This document shows, piece after piece, positions 1-5,551 of a DNA stretch of 6,484 nt. The stretch spans positions 1 to 6,484 of the forward strand of contig SFER01000123.1 in assembly GCA_004557195.1 (NCBI GenBank), in the 5' to 3' direction. The position numbers were made by a program, and so were the translations under genes. Each line of letters begins with the position of its first letter. Within the stretch, counting starts at the first letter, position 1. The notes beneath the pieces were generated by a model. It was not told the DNA's origin. It made no database searches and worked only from the letters and a program-made list of their open reading frames with translations. The stretch is from Bacteroidales bacterium. Lineage in GTDB: Bacteria; Bacteroidota; Bacteroidia; Bacteroidales; Muribaculaceae.

Positions 1-26
1 TTGTCAAGGTTGTCTATCTTTTCCAT
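1..26 (-). CDS. N-terminal fragment of a probable Lrp/AsnC family transcriptional regulator (runs off the window)
   Basis: Reading the minus strand from the ATG at 26-24 gives M-E-K-I-D-N-L-D and then the window ends. This matches the start of Lrp/AsnC regulators: E. coli AsnC also carries an I-D-N-L-D stretch just ahead of its helix-turn-helix, and Bacteroidales members of the family often begin in this way (from memory). Such proteins are small DNA-binding regulators, often responsive to amino acids and often autoregulated. Supporting context is a -7-type promoter box at the right distance upstream (50-57, minus) and an AT-rich leader without a Shine-Dalgarno sequence, as in other ATG-start genes here. 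Only eight codons are visible, so the family call is tentative. The gene is divergent from the yfhO-like gene. Confidence 0.45.
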
Positions 27-49
27 AGATGTTTAATTAATTATTGCTA

Positions 50-67
50 CAAAATTATTCAAAAATA
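50..67 (-). promoter_or_regulatory. Candidate Bacteroidetes-type promoter (tandem -7-like boxes) for the divergent regulator gene
   Basis: On the minus strand, TAATTTTG (57-50) and, just upstream, TATTTTTG (67-60) both fit the Bacteroidetes -7 consensus TAnnTTTG. Initiation from the first would give a leader of roughly 17-20 nt before the ATG at 26. I see no convincing TTG-type -33 element at the expected distance, and the region is AT-rich, so chance matches are possible. Confidence 0.4.
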
Positions 68-87
68 TCGAATTTTTAAAGGATTCA

Positions 88-104
88 TGGCAAATTGTTT
101 GCCA
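88..104. repeat. Perfect 7-bp inverted repeat with 3-nt spacer (operator candidate)
   Basis: TGGCAAA-TTG-TTTGCCA is a perfect dyad centred at base 96. No T-run follows it on either strand, so it does not look like an intrinsic terminator. It sits between two divergent genes, about 50 bp upstream of the inferred start site of the regulator gene, and has an A/T-rich centre, a general feature of Lrp-family operators. A role as operator is inference. Confidence 0.45.
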
Positions 105-200
105 CACTCCGCTATTTAATAATATTTAACCATGAAAAATGCTACCTATTGAACCATTTGCACAACATAAATGACTGTGTAGAGAGAGCGCAATTCAATT

Positions 201-216
201 TATTTTTGTAGTTTTG
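201..216 (+). promoter_or_regulatory. Candidate promoter (-7 boxes) of the yfhO-like gene
   Basis: TATTTTTG (201-208) is directly followed by TAGTTTTG (209-216), and both fit TAnnTTTG. The second is followed by CACC and lies 16 nt before the ATG at 233, implying a leader of only about 10 nt. No clear TTG-type -33 element is visible at about 180-190, so promoter strength may be low or the upstream element divergent. Confidence 0.5.
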
Positions 217-232
217 CACCTAAATATACAAA

Positions 233-2773
233 ATGAGTAGTAACAAACTAAATGATATGATGAAAAACGAGAATCCGACACTCGAGAATGGCAGCAGGTG
301 GATGTATCTGCTTCCGGTTGTAATAATCGCCATAATAGCGTTTGCATTTTTCTATCCCGCCGATTCCGAGGGACTTGTGTTGCGCCAGCACGATGTGCAG
401 CAGGGCATAGCCATCGGTCAGGAGGTCAAGGCGTTTACCGAAGCCACCGGCGAGACCAGCCGCTGGACCAATTCGTTGTTCTCGGGAATGCCTAATTTCC
501 AGATTTCGCCATCTTACGAGAGTAGCAAGCCTATCGCGCTGATCGGAAAAATTGTCAGCCTCGGGTTGCCGTCGCCTGCCAATTTGCTGTTTGTGATGAT
601 GTTTGGCTTCTACATCCTCATGCTCTCCTTTGGTGCCAAATGGCACATGGGGCTGCTGGGTGCGATAGCCTACGGATTCTCGACCTATTTTGTCATTATC
701 ATCGGTGCGGGGCACATTTGGAAATTCATTGCGCTCTCCTACGTTGCGCCCACAATAGCCGGTATTGTGTGGGCATATCGAGGGAAATACCTCCTCGGAG
801 CCACCGTCGCGGCTATATCTGCCGCATTGCAGATTGCCGGCAACCATGTGCAGATGACCTACTATTTCATGTTTGTGATAGTGGCTCTTGTGATTGCCTA
901 CGGTGTTGAGGCATATCGTGGCAAGCAGATGAAGCGCTGGGGAATAGCGTCGGGCGCGCTTGCCGTAGCCGCCATTGCCGCCATAGCCGCCAATTCGCCA
1001 AATCTCTACAATACCTACCAATACAGCAAAGAATCGATGCGCGGAGGTCATTCCGAACTCGCTTCGGCGCAAACCACCCAAAATGCCACCGATGGCGGCT
1101 TGAACAAAGATTACATCACCGCCTGGAGTTATGGCATCGACGAAACCCTCTCGCTTGTTGTCCCCAACGTGAACGGCGGGGCAAACATCAAGCCGATGAA
1201 GGGGAGCAACACCGCCTTGGTGCTGCAGCAACTCGATGCCGCCGAGAAAATGTATAACGCCGGAGAAATCTCGGGCGAAGAATATCAGGCATTAGGCAGT
1301 TTCTACCAATACTTCGGCGACCAGCCCGGCACCAATGGTCCGGTGTATGTCGGAGCAATTATTTTCGCGTTGTTCCTCCTCGGCTGCTTCGTGGTGAAGG
1401 GTCCGGTGAAGTGGGCATTGGTTGCAGTAACGCTCCTCTCGATAGCACTCTCATGGGGGCACAACATGATGTGGTTTACCGACCTGTTTATCGACCACTT
1501 CCCGCTCTACAACAAGTTCAGAACCGTGTCGAGTATCCTCGTGATAGCAGAGTTTACGATGCCACTGCTTGCAATCCTCGCATTGAAGAAAATTGTCGAG
1601 ACCCCCGAGTCATTCAACAAGTTCCGCACCGAGTTTTATTTGGCATTCGGCATCTCCGCGCTCATTTGCGTGGTGCTATGGCTTGCTCCGAGCATCTTCC
1701 TCGGCGATGCCTTCTCGATAGATGAAAACGAGGCATATATCAAGGCTGGCTACACACAGGTGTATCCGGCGCTTTTCAAGGCGGTTGAGACATTGCGCTA
1801 CGGCATGGTGAAAGCCGACGCCTTGCGCTCGCTGATGCTCATCGCTGCCGCTGCTGCGCTATTGATGCTCTACAATTATGGAAAAATCAAGACCCTCCAC
1901 CTGTCGCTGATTCTTGTCTTCCTCGTATTGATAGACATGTATTCGGTGAACAAACGCTATCTCAGTTACGACTCGTTCACACGCCCGATGGAGCAGACAC
2001 AGTTTGCCATGCGTCCGGTGGATAAGATAATCAAGCAGGACACAGCGATGAACTATCGCGTGCTCGATATCCCGAATTTCACCGCCGCCATGCCGTCCTA
2101 TTTCCACAAGTGCGTGGGCGGATACCATGCGGCAAAATTGTCGCGCTATCAAGACCTTATGAGTCGCCATCTCGTCATCTCGCAGCAGGGGGTGAACATC
2201 AACCCGCGCGTTATGGATATGCTCAACACTCGCTATGTGGTGTTCAACGACACCATCGTGGAGCGCAACCCTACAGCGCTGGGCAACGCCTGGCTGGTTG
2301 ACAAAATTGAATATGTTGATGGGGCACAAGCCGAAATCGACTCCCTCGCCACATTCAACCCGATGACCACCGCCATAAGCGACCGCAAATTTGCCGCCAC
2401 TCTCGGCGAGAGCATCCCGGCAAAAGTGCCCGGCGACACCATCTATGAGACCACATACGCCCCCAACCGACTCAGATACCATGCCGAGAGCCAAAACGGC
2501 GGCTTGGCAGTGTTCTCCGAGGTTTATTTCCCATGGGGCTGGAATGTGAGCATCGACGGCAACCCCGTGGAGATGGGGCGCGTGAATTATGTGCTTCGAG
2601 CCTTGAAAATCCCTGCCGGGGCACACACCATCGAGTTCCATTTTGACCCGCAATCGGTGCGTGTAACCGAAACCATCGCCTATATCGCCGTTGCGCTCAT
2701 CTATTTGTCGCTTCTTGCACTCGTGGTGCTTGCAGTGATTCGTTATCGCAAACCTAAAAACAAGGAGGCTTGA
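233..2773 (+). CDS. YfhO family polytopic membrane protein (putative GT-C-type glycosyltransferase)
   Basis: This 846-residue protein has about 13-14 predicted membrane segments, including residues ~24-41, 114-134, 138-160, 210-225, 235-254, 370-388, 392-407, 432-451, 468-488, 533-548, 555-570 and a last one at ~813-836 followed by a basic tail. After the first segment comes L-R-Q-H-D (50-54) and then W78-T-N with F83-S-G-M-P (83-87), motifs I recognise from Bacteroidetes YfhO proteins. Residues ~590-805 form a soluble, probably extracytoplasmic region that ends in a beta-rich module with W-G-W-N-V-S-I-D-G (768-776) and P-A-G-A-H (794-798). Firmicute YfhO/GtlB proteins act with polyprenyl-phosphate sugar donors in teichoic acid glycosylation. 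By analogy D54, in the first outer loop, could be the GT-C acidic residue, but neither that role nor the substrate in Bacteroidetes is known to me. The length is normal for the phylum, and the start is the only ATG that includes segment 1 and fits the promoter at 201-216. Confidence 0.85.
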   Translation: MSSNKLNDMMKNENPTLENGSRWMYLLPVVIIAIIAFAFFYPADSEGLVLRQHDVQQGIAIGQEVKAFTEATGETSRWTNSLFSGMPNFQISPSYESSKPIALIGKIVSLGLPSPANLLFVMMFGFYILMLSFGAKWHMGLLGAIAYGFSTYFVIIIGAGHIWKFIALSYVAPTIAGIVWAYRGKYLLGATVAAISAALQIAGNHVQMTYYFMFVIVALVIAYGVEAYRGKQMKRWGIASGALAVAAIAAIAANSPNLYNTYQYSKESMRGGHSELASAQTTQNATDGGLNKDYITAWSYGIDETLSLVVPNVNGGANIKPMKGSNTALVLQQLDAAEKMYNAGEISGEEYQALGSFYQYFGDQPGTNGPVYVGAIIFALFLLGCFVVKGPVKWALVAVTLLSIALSWGHNMMWFTDLFIDHFPLYNKFRTVSSILVIAEFTMPLLAILALKKIVETPESFNKFRTEFYLAFGISALICVVLWLAPSIFLGDAFSIDENEAYIKAGYTQVYPALFKAVETLRYGMVKADALRSLMLIAAAAALLMLYNYGKIKTLHLSLILVFLVLIDMYSVNKRYLSYDSFTRPMEQTQFAMRPVDKIIKQDTAMNYRVLDIPNFTAAMPSYFHKCVGGYHAAKLSRYQDLMSRHLVISQQGVNINPRVMDMLNTRYVVFNDTIVERNPTALGNAWLVDKIEYVDGAQAEIDSLATFNPMTTAISDRKFAATLGESIPAKVPGDTIYETTYAPNRLRYHAESQNGGLAVFSEVYFPWGWNVSIDGNPVEMGRVNYVLRALKIPAGAHTIEFHFDPQSVRVTETIAYIAVALIYLSLLALVVLAVIRYRKPKNKEA
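2762..2768 (+). promoter_or_regulatory. Strong Shine-Dalgarno sequence inside the end of the yfhO-like gene
   Basis: AAGGAGG lies 8 nt before the TTG at 2777 and overlaps the last codons (K-E-A-stop) of the upstream gene. It decides the start of the next gene, since no in-frame ATG precedes residue 58, and it suggests translational coupling. Such a full match is unusual in Bacteroidetes. Confidence 0.7.
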
Positions 2774-2776
2774 TAA

Positions 2777-3493
2777 TTGGGTAGGATACACCGATATTAC
2801 AGTGCGTTAAGCCGTTACCACAAAAGTAACGGCTATGGTATCCACTCCCCGTTTGCGTTCAAATTTGTGCTCAACGTGCTGCGGGAGAGGCTTCCCTACT
2901 ACAACTACGAGGAAATCGAGGCGGTGCGCAAACAGATTCTTGCCGGAATGCGTCGTTATGCCGGACACTCGCGCGTTATGAGCAAGAAAAACGGCAAGAT
3001 GCTGTTTCGCGTTGTCAATTACTTCAATCCCGGACATCTGCTGCAGATAGGCACAAACTACGGGATGTCGTCGGTGTGTATGATGCAAGTGTCGTCGCGC
3101 TCGCATCTGTGGCTCTGCGAGCCGCATTTCGACACCTTCTCCATTACCGCCAAGGTGCTCGACCCCTATATGCAACGCATTTCGCTCGGCAACAGCGCCC
3201 AGGAGTTGATTGCGGCATATCGCAATGTGTTGCAGCCCGAAGAGATGCCGTTTATGCTCATCAACTCGATTGAAGATGCCGACTACGATTCCGTGCTCGG
3301 CTACACAATCGACATATTGCAAAACCGGGGCGTAATAGTGCTCCGCAATCTCACCCGCAACGACCATGTGAAGCGGCTTTTTGATGAGATAAGCCGGCGC
3401 TACACCTATGGGATGATATTCACAAATGAGAAAATAGCCTTTATTGTTTCCAACCCCAAACTCCCCAGGCAGCTGTATGCCTTGTGGTTCTAA
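2777..3493 (+). CDS. Class I SAM-dependent methyltransferase-like protein (possibly degenerate)
   Basis: The 238-residue protein starts at TTG, three bases after the yfhO stop. The N-terminal region has H-S-P-F-A-F (23-28), which I recognise from a Bacteroidetes family of methyltransferase-like proteins. A glycine motif L-L-Q-I-G-T-N-Y-G-M-S-S (88-99) fits motif I of the Rossmann fold that binds S-adenosylmethionine, and L-C-E-P (113-116) fits the acidic end of strand 2. Downstream, the places where relatives usually have I-D-x-x-H and D-D read L-I-N-S-I-E-D (161-167) and L-R-N-L (189-192). The usual acidic residues therefore seem replaced, and activity is uncertain. There are no membrane segments or signal peptide, so it is cytoplasmic. 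The substrate is unknown. It is probably co-transcribed with the yfhO-like gene and the acetyltransferase that follows 12 nt later. Confidence 0.65.
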   Translation: MGRIHRYYSALSRYHKSNGYGIHSPFAFKFVLNVLRERLPYYNYEEIEAVRKQILAGMRRYAGHSRVMSKKNGKMLFRVVNYFNPGHLLQIGTNYGMSSVCMMQVSSRSHLWLCEPHFDTFSITAKVLDPYMQRISLGNSAQELIAAYRNVLQPEEMPFMLINSIEDADYDSVLGYTIDILQNRGVIVLRNLTRNDHVKRLFDEISRRYTYGMIFTNEKIAFIVSNPKLPRQLYALWF

Positions 3494-3505
3494 AAAATCA
3501 GGAAA

Positions 3506-3973
3506 ATGGATATTCAATGGATAATCGCCGATTTCGACCAACTGTCGGCTCAATCGGTCTATGATATGCTCAGCCTGCGCGCCGAAGTGTTTGTCGTGGA
3601 GCAGGAACAACCCTACCAGGATGTCGATTACCGCGACTTGCGGTGCCGCCATGTGCTCGGATATGATGCCGCCACCGGTATTCTCGCGTGCCACTGCCGT
3701 GTGTTTCGCTGCGGCGGTTATTTCGACGACGGTTGCATTGGCCGCGTGGTGGTGAAGCCATCCTATCGTGGCACCGGTCTCGGACATCTGCTTGTGGAGA
3801 AGGGAATCGAGGTGCACAACGAAATGAACGGCAGCGACAAATCGATAACCATCTCGGCGCAAATGAGGCTATACAAATTCTATGAGGCGCATGGCTTTGT
3901 GAAATCATCGACAACCTACCAGGAAGACCACATAACCCATTTCCACATGACCCGCCCCGCCGAATGTGAATAG
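3506..3973 (+). CDS. GNAT family N-acetyltransferase, ElaA type
   Basis: The 155-residue protein matches the length and layout of ElaA. Its N-terminal L-R-x-x-V-F-V-V-E-Q region (24-33), followed by P-Y-Q-D-V-D (36-41), parallels E. coli ElaA (L-R-C-x-V-F-V-V-E-Q, P-Y-Q-D-I-D). The acetyl-CoA pyrophosphate loop is R88-G-T-G91-L-G93, the canonical R-x-x-G-x-G. The C-terminal F-Y-E-A-H-G-F (125-131) and E-D-H-I-T-H-F-H-M (140-148) correspond to the family's F-Y-x-x-x-G-F and E-D-x-I-x-H-x-x-M. It should transfer acetyl from acetyl-CoA to an amine, but the ElaA substrate is not established. It is cytoplasmic, the last gene of the plus-strand group, and starts 12 nt after the preceding stop with only a weak AGGA just before the ATG. 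It converges on xerD with a 10-bp gap and no obvious terminator hairpin. Confidence 0.85.
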   Translation: MDIQWIIADFDQLSAQSVYDMLSLRAEVFVVEQEQPYQDVDYRDLRCRHVLGYDAATGILACHCRVFRCGGYFDDGCIGRVVVKPSYRGTGLGHLLVEKGIEVHNEMNGSDKSITISAQMRLYKFYEAHGFVKSSTTYQEDHITHFHMTRPAECE

Positions 3974-3983
3974 GGAAGGGGTG

Positions 3984-4913
3984 TCAGTGCTGCTTGTAGC
4001 GCGGGTGGTGGAGCATAATCTCGTTGCGCAGCCTTCTTTTGTCGATGTGCAGATAGATTTCGGTTGTGGTAATAGATTCGTGCCCCAACATCTGCTGTAT
4101 TGCGCGCAAATTGGCGCCTCCTTCGAGCAAATGGGTGGCAAATGAGTGGCGCAATGTGTGCGGACTCACATTTTTCTTTATTCCGGCTCTCTCACACAAT
4201 TGCTTGATGATGTAGAACACCATCACGCGGGTGAGCCCTGTGCCTCGGCGGTTGAGGAACATGATATCCTCGCATCCCCGCTTCACATCAACGCAGGCGC
4301 GCATCCCGCTGCGGTAGTTCTCGATTGCGGTTATCGCCACATCATCGATGGGCACAATGCGCTGCTTGTCTCCCTTGCCGGTTACGATGATGAAGCCCTC
4401 GTCGCTGTGGTAGTTGGATATGCGCAACTCCACCAGCTCCGACACTCGCAGCCCGCAGCCGTAGAGAGTCTCGATTATGGCATAATTGCGCTCCCCTTCA
4501 AATGTCGAGAAGTCGATGCACTCCTCCATTAGGTCGATTTCCTCGACCGTGAGTACTTCGGGCAGATGTCGCCCGAGGCGAGGAGCCTCGAGAAGCGTTG
4601 CCGGGTTGTGTTCAATCCTGCCGTCGATTTTCAGAAACTTGAAAAAACTCTTGATTCCCGACAGAATCCGTGCTTGTGACGACGGCTGAATGCCCATGTC
4701 GTGCAGCTCGCTCAAGAAGCAATGAAGGCCGTCGGTCGAGAGTGAGAGCACTCCCGAGCCGGCGTCTTCAAAGTAGTGCATCAATTTCGCCACATCGCTC
4801 GAATAGGCAGCGGCGGTGTTGTCCGACAGCCCTTTTTCGAGGCGCAGATGTGCGATATAAGCCTTGAGCAGTCGCTCGTTATCTTCTCTTATGTCGGATG
4901 AAGATTGCGACAC
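3984..4913 (-). CDS. xerD: Site-specific tyrosine recombinase XerD
   Basis: XerD acts with XerC at the dif site to resolve chromosome dimers before cell division. The 309-residue protein has the SAM-like N-terminal core-binding domain (~14-100, including L-S-D-N-T-x-x-A-Y at 29-37) and the C-terminal catalytic domain (~115-300). The catalytic set is complete: R156 (G-L-R-V-S-E-L), K180 (T-G-K-G-D-K-Q-R), H252 and R255 (P-H-T-L-R-H-S-F-A-T-H-L-L), H278 (M-L-G-H-E-S) and the nucleophile Y287 (T-T-T-E-I-Y). The ending R-L-R-x-x-x-x-x-H-H-P-R (294-305) is XerD-like rather than phage-integrase-like. The length fits a housekeeping Xer protein, and no integrative element borders it. The start is the GTG at 4913-4911, chosen because GGAGG lies 4 nt upstream and the protein then begins just before the first helix. 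It follows lemA by 14 nt on the same strand and is probably co-transcribed with it. XerC versus XerD is judged from overall similarity. Confidence 0.9.
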   Translation of the reverse strand: MSQSSSDIREDNERLLKAYIAHLRLEKGLSDNTAAAYSSDVAKLMHYFEDAGSGVLSLSTDGLHCFLSELHDMGIQPSSQARILSGIKSFFKFLKIDGRIEHNPATLLEAPRLGRHLPEVLTVEEIDLMEECIDFSTFEGERNYAIIETLYGCGLRVSELVELRISNYHSDEGFIIVTGKGDKQRIVPIDDVAITAIENYRSGMRACVDVKRGCEDIMFLNRRGTGLTRVMVFYIIKQLCERAGIKKNVSPHTLRHSFATHLLEGGANLRAIQQMLGHESITTTEIYLHIDKRRLRNEIMLHHPRYKQH

Positions 4914-4917
4914 GATG

Positions 4918-4922
4918 CCTCC
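4918..4922 (-). promoter_or_regulatory. Shine-Dalgarno sequence deciding the GTG start of xerD
   Basis: The minus strand reads GGAGG (4922-4918), 4 nt before the GTG at 4913, in the short gap after the lemA stop codon. The spacing is tight but usable. It is one of only two strong Shine-Dalgarno matches at starts in this window. Confidence 0.6.
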
Positions 4923-4927
4923 GCCGA

Positions 4928-5509
4928 TTAGAATTTCACTTCGGGTGCTTTCTCGGCGCCTTCTTGTGATTCAAAGTATGGACGAGGCTCGAAACCAAAC
5001 ATTCCTGCGATGATAACAGCCGGGAATCGCTTCACGGTTACGTTATATTCGCGGGCAACCTCGTTGAAGCGGTTGCGCTCCACGCTGATGCGGTTTTCGG
5101 TGCCTTCGAGTTGGGCTTGCAATTCTTTGAAATTCTCGTTGGCCTTGAGGTCGGGATATGCCTCGGTGATAGCGAGCAAGCGACCGAGAGCGGCACCCAC
5201 TTCGCCTTGAGCCTTTTGGTATTCAGCCAATTTCTCGGGTGTGAGATTCTCGGCATCTACAGTAACCTGAGTGGCTTTAGTGCGAGCGGCAACAACCTCT
5301 TCGAGAGTGCTTTTTTCGTGCTCGGCATAGCCTTTAACAGTGTTTACAAGATTAGGAATGAGGTCGGCGCGACGTTGGTATTGTGTTTCCACATTGCTCC
5401 ATGCTTTGCTCACCTCCTCGTTTTTGCTCATCATGCCGTTGTAGGATGTCATCAACCAGATGCCAAGAGCGACAACGATAGCAATAAGAATAATAACTGA
5501 TTTTTTCAT
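4928..5509 (-). CDS. lemA: LemA family protein
   Basis: The 193-residue protein has an N-terminal membrane anchor (~4-20) after M-K-K, then Y-N-x-M-M-x-x-x-E-E-V-x-x-A-W-S-N-V-E-T-Q-Y-Q-R-R (23-47) and D-L-I-P-N-L-V-N-T-V-K-G-Y (49-61), the hallmark LemA block. The remainder is long alpha-helices and ends with V-A-R-E-Y-N (151-156), F-P (162-163) and F-G-F (171-173), also typical. LemA proteins form an antiparallel helical bundle anchored in the membrane. Their biochemical role is not established. Length is normal. The gene follows the TPM-protein gene by 42 nt of AT-rich DNA with no TAnnTTTG box on this strand, so I infer one transcript for TPM gene, lemA and xerD. The leader before the ATG is A/T-rich without a Shine-Dalgarno sequence. 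Confidence 0.93.
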   Translation of the reverse strand: MKKSVIILIAIVVALGIWLMTSYNGMMSKNEEVSKAWSNVETQYQRRADLIPNLVNTVKGYAEHEKSTLEEVVAARTKATQVTVDAENLTPEKLAEYQKAQGEVGAALGRLLAITEAYPDLKANENFKELQAQLEGTENRISVERNRFNEVAREYNVTVKRFPAVIIAGMFGFEPRPYFESQEGAEKAPEVKF

Positions 5510-5551
5510 AATTAATGAATTTATTATTTTGTTAATGATTAAAATTCCATA

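Noticed and set aside
61..77. AAAAAT-ATCGA-ATTTTT hairpin as a terminator
   Set aside because: The stem is only A-T pairs and no gene ends nearby, because the flanking genes diverge from this region.
132..182. Tiny plus-strand ORFs (M-K-N-A-T-Y-stop at 132-152, M-T-V-stop at 171-182) as a leader peptide
   Set aside because: They lie upstream of the likely transcription start of the yfhO-like gene, have no ribosome binding site, and show no regulatory codon run.
248..1231. Long minus-strand open frame (327 codons) opposite the yfhO-like gene
   Set aside because: It lies wholly antisense to a well-supported gene and its translation has no recognisable domain and is rich in His, Arg and Gly. 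Such open antisense frames arise from codon bias.
1859..2791. Minus-strand open frame of 310 codons opposite the end of the yfhO-like gene
   Set aside because: It is antisense to the conserved C-terminal module of the YfhO protein, and its His/Val-rich translation resembles nothing I know.
2807..3862. Minus-strand open frame of 351 codons across the methyltransferase-like and acetyltransferase genes
   Set aside because: It spans two real genes on the other strand and their intergenic gap, and shows no domain motif. It is a codon-bias shadow.
3974..3983. Bidirectional terminator between the convergent acetyltransferase and xerD genes
   Set aside because: Only 10 bp separate the stops and I see no GC-rich inverted repeat with T-runs there. 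Termination must occur within the opposing gene or by another means.
3984..4913. Tyrosine recombinase as the integrase of a mobile element
   Set aside because: Length, motifs and the C-terminal H-H-P-R region fit housekeeping XerD. It sits in an operon with lemA, and no tRNA, attachment repeat or cargo genes are nearby.
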